A DNA stretch of 64,000 nucleotides. Origin: Semisulcospira habei (taxonomy: Eukaryota > Mollusca > Gastropoda > Semisulcospiridae). The notes beneath the pieces are model-generated. The model was not told the DNA's origin. It saw nothing but the letters and a program-made list of their open reading frames with translations, and did not search any database. A program made the position numbers and the translations under genes. The stretch spans positions 13,501,343-13,565,342 of the forward strand of contig BTPG01000004.1 of NCBI GenBank assembly GCA_036245525.1, written 5' to 3'. Shown piece after piece: positions 1 through 11,183 of the stretch. Each line of letters starts with the position of its first letter. The stretch's first letter is position 1.

Positions 1-256
1 AGTACCTTGTGCTTGTTGGCCGGTACTAGTACCTTGTGCTTGTTGTCCGGTACTGGTACCTTGTGCTTGTTGTCTGGTACTAGTACTTTGTGCTTTTTGT
101 CCCGTACTGGTACCTTGTGCTTGCTGTCCGGTACTGGTACCTTGTGCTTGCTGTCCGGTACTGGTACCTTGTGCTTGTTGTCCCGTACTGGTACCTTGTT
201 TTTGCTGTCCGGTACTGGAACGTTGTGCATTGTGGCCGATACTGGTACATTGTACT
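1..256. repeat. 27-bp minisatellite, about 9 copies
   Basis: Tandem units of about 27 bp built on GGTACTGGTACCTTGTGC then TTGTTGTCC, with a few substitutions per unit. Because 27 is a multiple of three the array stays open in several frames, which gives a repetitive ORF with a nine-residue period. I regard that ORF as an artefact. The array is probably cut by the window edge on the left. Confidence 0.9.
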
Positions 257-365
257 GTCGGTTGTATGTCTTGACCGCCATCTTGGGACGACCGACGGTG
301 AGTTGGTTCTTGTGGCGGACGGGACATTGTGGGCCAGTGACTGTCGGGACAGAGATAAAACTCGA

Positions 366-806
366 CGTCATTTACTGTGTGGATGTAACTAGTGTACCAA
401 TGTACCACACTGAGGTTGCTCATTGTGTGGATGTAACTAGTGTATCAATGTACCACACTGAGGTTGTTCGCTGTGTGGAAGTAACTAGTGTACCAATTTA
501 CGACACTGAGGTTGTTCACTGTGTGGATGTAAGTAGTGTACATAATGTACCACACTGAGGTTGTTCGCTGTATGGATGTAACTAGTGTACCAATGTACCA
601 CACTGAGGTTGTTTACTGTGTGAATGTAACTATTGTACAAATGTACCACACTGAGGTTGTTCGTTGTATGGATGTAACTAGTGTACCAATGTACCACACT
701 GAGGTTGTTCGCTGTGTGGATGTAACTAGTGTACCAATGTACCACACTGAGGTTGTTCACTGTGTGGATGTAACTAGTGTACCAATGTACCACACTGAGG
801 TTGTCC
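366..806. repeat. 48-bp minisatellite, about 9 copies
   Basis: Tandem units of 48 bp (GTGTGGATGTAACTAGTGTA, then a second half with ACCACACTGAGGTTGTT), mostly 90 per cent or more alike by eye. The period is divisible by three, so both strands are open for long stretches. The repeat explains those ORFs and there is no independent sign of coding. Confidence 0.9.
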
Positions 807-829
807 TTGTATACGCGTGTATACCCATA

Positions 830-2079
830 AAACCTGAACCCCAGGCAAAATAAGTTAATCTTATACAATGTCTTGGAAATGAAAACTTAATATTTTGTAT
901 TGCAAATTTCGAAACAATTGCAAACGTATTATGGATTACGGTGATGACTATTGCTAGAATTCCATCAGAGCAGAAACACAAACTGTAAGCTGTGCAACTA
1001 CCACATTCTGCACATACCTCAGGGTGTACGCTTAGAATTAAGGATACACGATCCGTTTAAATGTCCGGAGGAGGGGGAGCTGAAGGGAGAAGGGGGGGGG
1101 GGTGGAGGGGGCTGGGGTCCAACGTTATGTTTAGGACCTTCAACCTGACGCAAATGGCCTCCGGACACAACACCAGCCTTCCAATTTAAAAAATCAAAAA
1201 GCGGAAAGGGGGGGGGGGGGGGGGAAGGGGCGCCTAGAGTCTGAAAAATATCTTGCACCTAATATGTTTAAAAATAGCAAAAGTAAAGTCCAACTTGCTA
1301 ACACTTTTTTCAATGAATTTTGTTTGTTAATGTAGGCAACTTCTCCTGTGACAAGTTCCAATATAACCAATATAACTCGGATAAAACAAAGGTTTCTGGG
1401 AGGTCCTGGCCAACTGTGTTCTTTATCTAAAATGAACCCCCGCATAGTCATGTCGGATATAACGAACAGAAAGAATTCAGGCCCGGCGGCGCTGTCGACT
1501 TGGCTTATTACAGACTGTTACCACATCAGCAGCAAACTAGACAGGAGAACTGACTGAGTTAAACTGTCTATGTATTAAAGTACTGTTCATTTGTCAGTTT
1601 AGTTTTTTTTTCTTTTGTAGAAAGTTACCATATCGCAATTCGGCACTATCATGTGCAGTGTGTGGCTCTACAAATTGCATATAGAACCTTTTAGGACTTG
1701 ACCACTTTTACATAGCAACTAACCCACACCATTTGACCTAGTCTCATGGCGCAGTGCTTTCTGGGACCCACAGTGCCCTTCCAGGCGGCAAGACAACCAC
1801 GGCTACTCTACACTACAATCAATGGCATCGCGCACCTCACGAAACAAACAAACAAAAAAATCATTTGAATGAAAGTGAAACAGACAACCTTTACAATTCA
1901 TCGTCACTGCTATAGATATCCAACGTTGACATTCTTTGCTCTACAAAGCAGCGAAGCTCAACATAATCGGCGACTAGCGGCTCAGAATGGCACGGCTGAC
2001 AAACAGGCTAAAGCTAAACTGTCGTCTGCATTGTTTGAATTTTGGTGACTGGATTCATGTTGTGAAAGACTGAAATGTT
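830..2079. other. No gene recognised; G-runs and Tc1-like traces
   Basis: No recognisable coding sequence. There are G-homopolymer blocks at about 1090-1115 and 1206-1227. The motifs near 1370-1385 and 1453-1470 (CTCGGATAAAAC, GTCGGATATAACGAAC) faintly resemble Tigger/pogo-type ends, but no paired end was found. Confidence 0.4.
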
Positions 2080-2265
2080 CTATAAACATACAAGTGGAGT
2101 GTTCGTATACTATAATTTCTAGACAGACCATGTGACTCAAGTTCTCAAACTGGTCGATTCATAGGAAAGACCTCGGTGACTACGATTCAAACAGTTTGAG
2201 AATGGCAGTCGCTCAGTTCGTCTAGAAATGATAGTATACGCACACCCCACTTCTATGCTATAGTG
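2080..2265. repeat. Foldback hairpin with about 80-bp arms
   Basis: The left arm 2095-2160 and right arm 2184-2249 are both 66 nt and pair as inverted complements without a gap around a 23-nt loop. The best-paired stretches are GTATACTATAATTTCTAGAC against its complement with one mismatch, and TTCTCAAACTG against CAGTTTGAGAA. The pairing continues outward more weakly to about 2080 and 2265. The size and lack of coding suggest a MITE or an end-to-end foldback. I saw no clear target duplication. Confidence 0.75.
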
Positions 2266-2820
2266 TATGACAGTGATTGTGCTGACGCAAGTTATAGTTA
2301 TGAGCTGTTTATATTTTTTCAATAAAATATAAACGGAAAAACACCAGAGATATTTATGTTCAGAAAATTATTTACTTCATCACAAATTTAATTATCACTT
2401 ACACTTACATTTCCCATGATCTGACAAGTACTTTGGTTTCACCACGGAACAATGTCTCTGGTCTGACAAACATAATAAATAACAAAAGAAATGGTACAAA
2501 CAAAATGAAGTTTCTCACAAGCGTTTTAAGATATAGACATAACTTAGCTTGATAACTTTCACGTGCAGATTTGTTGATTGTGATTGTGTGCCTAACTCTG
2601 CCAGCTTTGCTGTCAGTCGACGCACGCAATTGGGTGATTTTGTAACCTTTTGTAAGATGGCACATCTTATAAAGAAAGCCATTACAGGAGCTGTAAAAAC
2701 AAGAAAGCAAAGCCGTTATGTAATGTGTGACCGATCTACATGTGACCTCTGTGACATAAGTAAAGGAAAGGCCTCTGCACCAGCAAAATCCATGTTTTCT
2801 CAATTTTTAATCAGTTTTCA
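2266..2820. other. No feature recognised
   Basis: ORFs of 124-132 codons overlap here on opposite strands, but neither product resembles a known family and neither has supporting context. I see nothing else beyond A/T-rich sequence. Confidence 0.4.
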
Positions 2821-2829
2821 CACATCTGT

Positions 2830-3560
2830 CAAACACCATGACCTTTACCTTTGCGATGAGTCGAATAAATTAGTATACAAAGAAAGGTCTTATCATCATC
2901 AGCTACCTGTGTGCCACATATGATTGAAACTTTTTCAAAACTGTTGATAATAACTAAAATTGTATCCAAAATTGGCATTTTACACACATTTGCCGACCTG
3001 TTGTGACCCTTGACCTTTTCCAGGCGTCATCCAAATTAGTATACATAGATAGGTCTTACCATCAGGTATCTCTGTACAACGTTTGGGTTTAAAGTTTTGA
3101 ATAGTATTTGAGAACGAATATATTTGAGAAAAAACATCTTTTGTCAAAGTATGGCTATTTGTTTACCTACTTCCGGAGCTCTTGTGACCCTTGACCTTTC
3201 CAAGAGGTCATCCAAATTAGTATGCATAGATAGGTCTTACCATCAGGTATCTCTATACCAAGTTTAGGTTTGAAGTCCTGAATAGTATTCAACCCGAAAG
3301 TTGGTACAGAGATACCTGTATATAAAATATAAATTATGTCAAAATATACCTTTTTTTAAAACATATTTCCTGAACCCTTGTGACCTTGACCTTTGTCACT
3401 CATTATGATATGCTTAGAAAGGTCTTCCCACAAAGTATCTTTGGGCCAAGTTTGAAGACTGGCTTGAATAGTCTCCGAGAAAATGCCAACGTTAAATTTT
3501 ACCACGGATGACGGTTGACGGGCAAACCACTGGCCCAGAACATAGAATCACTTTTGCTTC
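2830..3560. repeat. Degenerate dispersed module, about 4 tandem copies
   Basis: Four loosely similar modules of roughly 180 bp. Each has a TGACC(C)TTGACCTT-type box, then a block like CATCCAAATTAGTATACATA, then AGGTCTTACCATCAGGTATC, then CAAGTTTGAAG-like sequence. The clearest copies are at 3003-3100 and 3187-3290. The run ends with GGATGACGGTTGACGGGC. Similar TGACCTTGACC modules recur at 15.2-16.4 kb, so this is a dispersed family and not a local duplication alone. Confidence 0.6.
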
Positions 3561-3603
3561 GCACGTGAGCAAAAAAATCAGTACGAAATGCTTATTGGGT
3601 ATT

Positions 3604-4330
3604 AATCAGTACAACAAGTGGGGATATTGTCAGTCTAGAGATGATGTAGTTATCAGTACAGCATGTGGGGATATTGTCAGTCTAGAGATGATGTAGTTAT
3701 CAGTACAGCAAGTGGGGATATTGTCAGTCTAGAGATGATGTAGTTATTATTAGTACAGCAAGTGGGGATATTGTCAGTCTAGAGATGATGTAGTTATCAG
3801 TACCGCAAGTGGGGATATTGTCAGTCTAGAGAGTATGTAGTTATCAGTACAGCAAGTGGGGATATTGTCAGTCTAGAGATGATGTAGTTATCAGTACAAC
3901 ATGCTGTAGAGATGATGTAGTTATCAGTACAGCAAATGGGGATATTGTCAGTCTAGAGAGTATGTAGTTATCAGTACAGCAAGTGGGGATATTGTCAGTC
4001 TAGAGAGTATGTAGTTATCAGTACAGCAAGTGGGGATATTGTCAGTCTAGAGAGTATGTAGTTATCAGTACAGCAAGTGGGGATATTGTCAGTCTAGAGA
4101 GTATGTAGTTATCAGTACAGAAAGTGGGGATATTGTCAGTCTAGAGATGATGTAGTTATGAGTACATCAAGTGGGGATATTGTCAGTCTAGAGATGATGT
4201 AGTTATCAGTACATCAAGTGGGGATATTGTCAGTCTAGAATTGATATAGTTATCAGTACAGCAAGTTGGGATATTGTCAGTCTAGAGATGACGCAGTTAT
4301 CAGTACAACAAGTTAAGATATTGACAGTCT
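3604..4330. repeat. 47-bp minisatellite, left part
   Basis: About 15 units of 47 bp (GATGATGTAGTTATCAGTAC, then AGCAAGTGGGGATATTGTC and AGTCTAGA) with minor substitutions and one shortened unit near 3900-3915. The same repeat resumes at about 10604. The array is therefore interrupted by the transposon block 4341-10597. Confidence 0.9.
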
Positions 4331-4340
4331 ATAGATGATG
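4331..4340. repeat. Target-site duplication, left copy (RTE-like copy 1)
   Basis: ATAGATGATG here is repeated exactly at 10598-10607 across the inserted block. Ordinary units of the host minisatellite read AGAGATGATG at this point, so the shared AT variant supports duplication of one site over chance similarity of two repeat units. Confidence 0.65.
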
Positions 4341-4532
4341 ATTGGGGTCAAGGGGTCGCTGCCTGACTCAAAAGGTGGGGGCCCCAGGAGACGAGTTGCG
4401 TTGGTGGTGCGGGTAGTGGGGAACTCTTACAGCGCCTCCCCGGGATCACCCTAGTCTAGGGCCTCTTGGCCTTCGTGAGGCACCCTCGTGTGTAATCCCT
4501 CCGGACTAGCATAGCACCTTCAAAACAAAATC

Positions 4533-6345
4533 ATGGAATCCACTTCTTCCAAAAGCCTCTACGCTACCATGAACACACTCCTAAGCACTTATAAAGACTC
4601 TCCTCTTCCCAACACACACAGCAAAGAAGAACTCCCGTCCGCTTTCTCCTCCTATTTCTTCGACAAAATCTAAACTCTGCGCAACACACTCGACACTCTG
4701 CCTTCTCCGCCTTGCCCTCCCGATTACCCCCCCCCCCCCACCCTTTTCCGGCACTCCCCTCTCGTCCTTCCGCCACGTCTCTCAGGATGAAGTCCTCAAG
4801 ACCATAATGTCCATGCCTCACAAAACCTGCGAAATTGACCCCCTCCCAGCTTATCTCTACCGGGACGGCCTCCCAAAACTTTTGCCCTTCATTACCGACA
4901 TCATCAACACATCTCTAGAGAATGGCTCCGTCCCCGATACATGTATCTTCAAGTCCGCCATCGTCCGTCCTCTCCTCAAAAAACACAACCTCGACCCAAA
5001 CGAACTCAAGAACTACCGCCCAGTCTCCAATCTCTCTTTCCTGTCCAAGCTTCTTGAGAAGGTTGTCTTCAACCAACTCAACCTCCACCTCGTCGACAAC
5101 AACCTCCTCATTCCCTTCCAGTCTGCCTATCGCAAACATCACATCACTGAAACAGCCCTTCTACATATCCTAAACGACCTGCTTCTCTCCACTGACTCGG
5201 GCAACATCTCCCTTCTTACGCTACTCGATCTCTCTGCCGCCTTCGACACCATAGACCACTCTATCCCTCTATCCTCCTCCACCGCCTTCACCACTCCTTT
5301 GGCATCACTGACTCTGCTCACTCCTGGTTTTCTCTCCTACCTCTCCGACAAACAGCAGTCCGTCACCATCGACGGCGTCTCCTCCAACCCAGTCAGGCTC
5401 TCCTGCGGCGTTCCACAGGGGTCCGTACTGGGCCAGGTCCTTTTCACACTCTACACCTCTCCCCTGGCCAACATCATCCAGTCTCACCACTTACACTGAC
5501 GCTGACGACTCATAACTGCTAGACAAAGACACACTCGACAACACTCAGACACTACTGACTCGCACGGCTGACTGCTATGAAGACGTGAAAAACTGGATGA
5601 CAGCAAACAAGCTCAAACTGAACGATGACAAAACGGAAGACATGCTGGTAGCCACTCGCCAGAAACTTTCCCAGGACCCTCCCTCTCTCCACCTTCAACT
5701 CGACAGCACCCCCATCCCCCTCTCTGACTCGGTCAAGAACCTTGGCGTTATCCTCGATTCCTCTCTTTCCAAGACCAGCTTCGTCTCCGCCACGGCCCAG
5801 GCATGTTATTTCCACCTCCGCCGCATCAGTAAGATCAGAAAATACCTCACTACCGAAGCTGCCACCAAACTCGCTGTCTCTCTCATCTTATCTCGCATCG
5901 ACTATTGCAACTCTCTCCTTTCCGACCTTCCTCACTCCACCACTCTCACTCTCCAGCGCGTCCAGATCAATGCTGCCCGCCTCGTCCTCAGAAAGAAAAA
6001 ATCCGACCACATCACTCCCCTGCTCAAGCTCCTTCACTGGCTCCCCATCCCCCAATGCATCCAATACAAGATTCTGTCTCTCTGCTACAAATCCCTGAAC
6101 AACTACGCTCCTACCTATCTCTCCAACTTACTTCACCCCTACACTCCTTCCCGCTCCCTCCGCTCCGCCTCCGACCCTCTCCGCCTCCTCATCCCTTGCA
6201 CCAAACTCAGCACTATCGGTCCCCGCTCCTTCTCAGTATACGGTCCATCCACCTGGAACACTCTCACACTCTCTCTCTCCGTCGGAAACACTATCTCTCC
6301 TCCTTCCCGTCCGCACTCAAAACTCACCTCTTTCAAAAGTTCTAG
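4533..6345 (+). pseudogene. Broken LINE-A reverse transcriptase ORF2
   Basis: Reads as an RT in three frames. 4533-4672 gives an RT-leader segment (SAFSSYFFDKI) ending in a stop. After a C-run near 4728-4738 the frame 4807-5499 carries the RT fingers and palm (NYRPVSNLSFLSKLLEK, LLDLSAAFDTIDH with the first catalytic Asp, SCGVPQGSVLG). A small deletion near 5490 relative to the copy at 24.5 kb destroys the YADD box and shifts frame. 5585 to about 6300 then gives the thumb and carboxy-terminal domain (VKNWMTANKLKLNDDKTE, LSRIDYCNSLL). The endonuclease is absent. It cannot make an active enzyme. Confidence 0.8.
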
Positions 6346-6504
6346 CACTATATCACCACACTCCCCACCCCAAGCTGACCGTCGTAATGTATTTTCACTA
6401 TTTGTGGTACGTGAGTCATTGTCTAAAGCGTGCGCATGCGTGTGCGAGTTGTGAGTGCGCGCTTAGAGTTATAATTATTATAAGATAAGCGCATTATAAA
6501 TACC

Positions 6505-6506
<2 letters not shown>

Positions 6507-6561
<55 letters not shown>
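6507..6561. repeat. (ATT)n tail of LINE-A
   Basis: About 18 ATT repeats directly after the LINE-A 3' UTR (GCATTATAAATACCGTT). The sister copy at 25.67 kb ends in the same trinucleotide run, so this is the element's tail and not an unrelated microsatellite. Confidence 0.85.
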
Positions 6562-6564
<3 letters not shown>

Positions 6565-7319
6565 GCCTACCTCTATCCCAAGACCGCCCGTGCGTGGTCC
6601 CTGGCCACATCCTCTCCGAGGTGACCCCAAAAACTGGGGAGCACGAGCCCCCAGACTAAAGACGGCGGATCTAGAGGCGAGAACCTCGAAAATAATAATC
6701 AACATTGTCCTGCTGCCTTGCAGGCCTGGCCGCTTGGCTGCGGAAAGGCTCAGGGAGGAAAACCCTGACTTCAAAGCCCCCGTGTTTCCGGGGAAGGTTT
6801 TAGAGCCAGCGACTAGGACAAGGACAGTCTGATATAAAACCTACGACCTGAGGACCTCGATGTCATCGTCCCAGCTTGCCAGGCCATGGCAGACGAACCA
6901 AGGGTTTAAAGGGTGGGGCCAGTACTTCGCACACTGCACTCCACCAAAAAGCTCCACCGCGCAGGCTTTAGGAAACGACCACGGACCATGATACAGAACA
7001 TTCCAAGTCCTGTAGCGACGGGCGAGGGGCGAAACGGCAGGTGAAAGATGTCACTGGAAGCCGCAGTCTCAAACCTGCATGCAGCCGGTTCAGGATATTG
7101 GTCGCTTGATGTTGAACTGGGGATGACAACGTCACTCGGCACACCCTGAACGACCAAGCAGCCTTCTCCAGGGACAGCACTGCTTGCTCCATACGGAGAG
7201 GGGCCTAGAAAAGGTGGCCTAACCAAAGCTCATCCCCTCACAACCCCAGTTTGCTAGCCGCGGTCAACTGGCATCTTCTCCTGCGGTCAGAAAACAAGTA
7301 AAAATACGGATCCACTCTA

Positions 7320-10300
7320 ATGACGACCACGACCGGACTCAACATAGCATGCTGGAACATCCAAACCATGCTTGACACAGCAGACAGCGGACGCCCTGAA
7401 CGTCGCTCCGCCCTCATTGCCCATGAATTGCGGAGGTTAAACATCGACATCGCTGCGCTGAGCGAAAAACACCTCCCGGACGAAGGCAGTCTCCAAGAAC
7501 TTGGCGCTGGCTACACCCTCTACTGGTCAGGCAAATCTGCATCAGAAAGACGGCTCTCAGGCGTGGGCTTCATGATCAAGACCTCCATTGCGACTAAATT
7601 GGAAAACCTACCAACCGGTCACTCAGACCGCATCATGTCCATGCGCCTCCCACTGAGACACCAGCAACACGTCACCCTTCTCAGTATGTACTCCCCAACC
7701 CTCCTGGCAGAGCCTGCAGAAAAGGACAAGTTCTACACTGACCTGCGCAGCCTCTTACAGAGCACCCTTGCAGACGACAAAGTCATCATCCTTGGCGACT
7801 TCAACGCCAGAATGGGCCAGGACTCTGAAGCCTGGAAAGGAGTCCTCGGCAAGCATGGCCTCAGGAACTGCAATGACAATGGCCGCCTACTCTTGGAGTT
7901 CTGTGCAAAGCAGCAGCTTGTCATCACCAACACTACTTTCCAGCAAAAGGACAGTCGAAAGACCACCTGGATGCATCCTCGCTCCAAACACTGGCACCTT
8001 ATCGACTATGTCCTAGTGCGTCAGAGGGACCGCAGTGATGTCCTCCTCACCAGAGTGATGCCCAGCGCTGAGTGCCAAACTGACCACCGCCTTGTCCGCT
8101 GCAAACTCAGGCTCCACTTCAAGCCAAAACCCAAGAAAAGGGCCCCCCCCCCCCCCTAAGAAAATGCTTGATGTTGCCAGCCTTCAGCGTGACGACGTAA
8201 AAGCTGCCTTTCAGACAGATTTACAGCGCAGGCTCACAGACACAGCTGACCTAGTAGACTCCTCCCCTCAAACACTCTGGGAATGGCTGAAAACTGCTCT
8301 CGCAAAATCCTCTGCAGAAGTCTTGGGTTTCGCTAGAAAAAGGAACAAAGACTGGTTTGAAGAAAACGACGTAGAGATCCAGGAACTCCTAGCAACAAAA
8401 ACATAAAAATAAAAAAGAGCCGCCCATCAGGCCCACCTAGCCCAACCTTCCTGCTCTGTGAAGAAGTCTGCCTTCCGCCTCGTCTGCAGCAGTCTCCAGC
8501 GCAAGCTCAGAGATCTCCAGAACAAGTGGTGGACCATACTCGCACAGAGGACCCAGCTTTGTGCTGACAACGGTGACTACAGGGGTTTCTACGAAGCACT
8601 GAAAGCAGTGTATGGCCCCAGGCACCTGATACAAAGTCCCCTGCGAAGCGGTGATGGACAGGCACTCCTCACAGATAATAACACCATCTTGAACCGCTGG
8701 TCGGAATACTTTCAGGACCTCTTCAGCGCTGAGCGCACTGTTCAAGAAGCAGTCATCCTCCAAATCCCACACCTCCCAGTAAAGGTTGAATTGGACGAAC
8801 CGCCCACTGCTGAATAGACCCTCACAGCCATCCACCAGCTCAAGAGTGTCAAAGCAGCAGGCATTGACGGAATCCCACCAGAGATCTGGAAACATGGAGG
8901 CCCAGCACTGCACAACAAGCTCCATGACCTCTTTCTCTGCTGCTGGGAGGAAGGAACACTACCAAAGGATCTCCGCGATGCAGTCGTCATCACCCTGTAC
9001 AAGAACAAAGGAGAGAAGTCTACCTGCTACGACTACCGTGGAATTACCCTGCTGTCCATTGCGGGGAAAATACTCGCAAGGCTGCTCCTTAATCGGCTGG
9101 TACCTGCCTTTGCAGAAGACCACCTCCCAGAGGGCCAGTGTGGCTTCAGAGCCAACAGGAGCACCACCGACATGGTCTTTGTGCTGAGACAGCTTCAGGA
9201 GAAGTGCCGCGAGCAGAACAAAGGGCTGTACGTATCGTTTGTCGACCTAACAAAAGCGTTTGACACTGTGAGCAGGCAAGGCATGTGGCAGATCCTGGAG
9301 CGACTTGGCTGTCTCCCAAAGTTCCTCAGCATGATCGTCCAGCTATACAAGGACCAGCAAGGCCACGCCAAACTCAACAGTGACCTCTCAGAACCATTCC
9401 CCATTCTCAACGGTGTAAAGCAGGGCTGTGTGCTGGCACCGACCCTCTTCATCATCTATTTTAGCATGATGTTGAAGTAGGTCACAGTGGACCTCGACGA
9501 TGCAGTGTACATCAGGTATGGTGTCGATGGCAGCCTGTTCAACCTCAGACGACTGCAGGCCCACACCAAAACCCTAGACCAACTCATTCGTGAGCTGCTC
9601 TTTGCTGATGACGCTGCCCTCGTTGCACACACACAGAGAGCCCTGCAGCGCATCACATCCTGCTTCGCAGACGCTGCCCAGCTCTTTGGACTCGAGGTTA
9701 GTCTGAAAAAGACAGAGGTTCTCCATCAGCCGGCACCCAAGGTAGAGCATCGCCCTCCCCACATCACCATCGGCGAGTCTGTACTGAAGTCAGTGCACCA
9801 GTTTACCTACCTTGGCTGCATCATCACGTCAGACGCCAAGCTGGACTAGGAGCTGGACAGGAGGCTGGCAAAAGCAAACAGCGCTTTCGGGCGTCTATAC
9901 AAGCGGGTGTGGCACAATGAACAGCTGAAAACAGGCACCAAGATCAGCGTGTACAGGGCTGTCGTCCTCACCACCCTGCTGCATGGTTCCGAGTCCTGGG
10001 CCCTCTACCACAGACAACTACGACTTCTCGAACGCTTCCACCAGAGCTGCCTGTGTACAATCCTTGGCATTCACTGAAGTGACTACGTCACAAACGACGA
10101 GTTCCTTGAACAGGCAGAAACTGTGAGCATCGAGGCTTTGCTGCTGCGGACACAGCTCCGCTGGGCTGGGCACGTCTCCAGGATGGAGGATCATCGCCTA
10201 CCCAAGATCACCCTGTTCGGCGAACTCGCCACAGGGCACAGAGACAATGGGGCACCAAAGAAGAGATACAAAGACTGTCTCAAGAAGTCACTTAGTGTCT

Positions 10301-10565
10301 GCCAAACCGACCACCGCCAGTGGTCTTCACTTGCTGAGGACCGTGAGACCTGGCGCTCCACCATTTACAAGGCAGCTGTCTCCTTTGATGACTCTCGCAG
10401 AGCTGGTCTTAAAGACAAGCTGTTCAGGAGAAAAAAAACAGAGATGCCGTAACTCAGAACCCTGGCCAGACCTCCCTCTGCAGCCACTGCAGTCGAACCT
10501 GCCTGTCCTGGATTGGCCTCCGCAGTCACGAGCATGCCTGCAGACGTCGTCGACAGCCTATTTAG
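7320..10565 (+). pseudogene. Broken RTE-like endonuclease-RT polyprotein, copy 1
   Basis: Homologous codon for codon to the intact ORF at 31718-34945. 7320-8159 gives the APE endonuclease (CWNIQTM, LGDFNARMGQ, IDYVLV, QTDHRLV). A C-run at 8142-8155 shifts the frame. 8161-8406 continues and is then broken by an A-rich insertion. Nonsense codons follow at about 8815, 9478, 9847 and 10075. RT boxes are still readable: FVDLTKAFD near 9238, GVKQGC near 9413 and FADDAALV near 9600. A further frame break at the A-run near 10430 precedes the zinc-finger end. One endonuclease change is worth noting: ALSEKH here against ALSEVR in copy 2. Confidence 0.85.
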
Positions 10566-10597
10566 AATCGTCGTTCGCGAAGTCAAGCCAAGAGAGA

Positions 10598-10607
10598 ATA
10601 GATGATG
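10598..10607. repeat. Target-site duplication, right copy
   Basis: ATAGATGATG, the partner of 4331-4340, directly after the AAGAGAG end of the RTE-like copy 1 and at the restart of the 47-bp array. Confidence 0.65.
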
Positions 10608-10850
10608 TAGTTATCAGTACAGCAAGTGCAGATATTGTCAGTCTAGAGATGATGTAGTTATCAGTTCAGCAAGTGGGGATATTGTCAGTCTAGAGATGAT
10701 GTAGTTATCAGTACAGCAAGTGGGGATATTGTCAGTCTAGAGATGATGTAGTTATCATTGCAGCAAGTGGGGATATTGTCAGTCTAGAGATGATGTAGTT
10801 ATCAATACAGCAAGTGGAGATATGGTCAGTCTAGAGATTATGTAGTTTTA
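10604..10850. repeat. 47-bp minisatellite, right part
   Basis: About five more units of the 3604-4330 array, same unit and same orientation, resuming immediately after the inserted LINE block. The last units drift (ATATGGTC, GATTATGTAG) and the array fades out at about 10850. Confidence 0.9.
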
Positions 10851-11183
10851 CTACCCTAAATCTGGCGTTTTATGTCATGCACACAATCGTGTCATTTTCG
10901 CAAATTTTCAATTGTGATTTTCATAAACTAGGAAAGATAAACTTTTGCACGACGGCACATTTTAATGCGATCTTTCCCAATGTAATATCAGTTTTTTTCT
11001 GTGTTTACAATCTTAATTAGTGGGTGATCCTATCTACATGTGCAGGTAATATCCTATCTAAACGTGGGCATACCTAGCCTCTACAAAAAATTCTCGTGCG
11101 GGTAATCACCAATTCATACTGGTGTGTGCACACCAACCACTACTAGGAAAACACTTAAACGTTTCAGTCTGTCTGAAAACAAC
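10851..11183. other. No feature recognised
   Basis: AT-rich single-copy-looking sequence between two minisatellites. I see no ORF, hairpin or family match. Confidence 0.4.

Larger units (their letters stand above)
4516..6561 (+). mobile_element. LINE-A copy 1 (CR1/L2-like LINE), nested, dead
   Basis: An APE-type LINE fragment lacking the endonuclease. It begins near the RT amino terminus and ends in a 3' UTR and an (ATT)n tail at 6507-6561. A possible 5-bp duplication, ATAGC, lies at 4511-4515 and 6562-6566; that is short enough to be chance. The same 3' region recurs at 25505-25690 and 30840-30972, which defines a family ('LINE-A' here). The tail and the RT style (SCGVPQGSVLG, CTDC-free YADD block in the sister copy) fit the CR1/L2 group of the Jockey superfamily. 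Confidence 0.7.
4341..10597 (+). mobile_element. RTE-like non-LTR retrotransposon, copy 1 (dead, nested)
   Basis: The block lies between the two copies of a 10-bp duplication inside a 47-bp minisatellite. Its 3' end, CGTTCGCGAAGTCAAGCC followed by AAGAG, matches the end of copy 2 at 34950-34979. The 5' untranslated part shared with copy 2 runs from about 6929 to 7319. My model is that the 5' UTR starts at 4341 and was later split by LINE-A (4516-6561). The part upstream of 6929 has no second copy in the window to confirm it. Clade: the endonuclease and RT look RTE/BovB-like, but the clade is not proven. Confidence 0.7.

Noticed and set aside
7..868. Repetitive ORFs with 9- and 16-residue periods
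   Set aside because: Both periods come from minisatellite units divisible by three. All frames are open in places and no start context or conserved domain supports a protein.
2405..2923. ORFs on both strands, one with a hydrophobic segment
   Set aside because: They overlap antisense, match no family I know, and have no splice or repeat context. Chance ORFs of this length are expected.
4341..4515. GC-rich block as a promoter or RNA gene
   Set aside because: It fits better as the 5' UTR of the inserted LINE. I saw no tRNA-like A and B boxes or cloverleaf.
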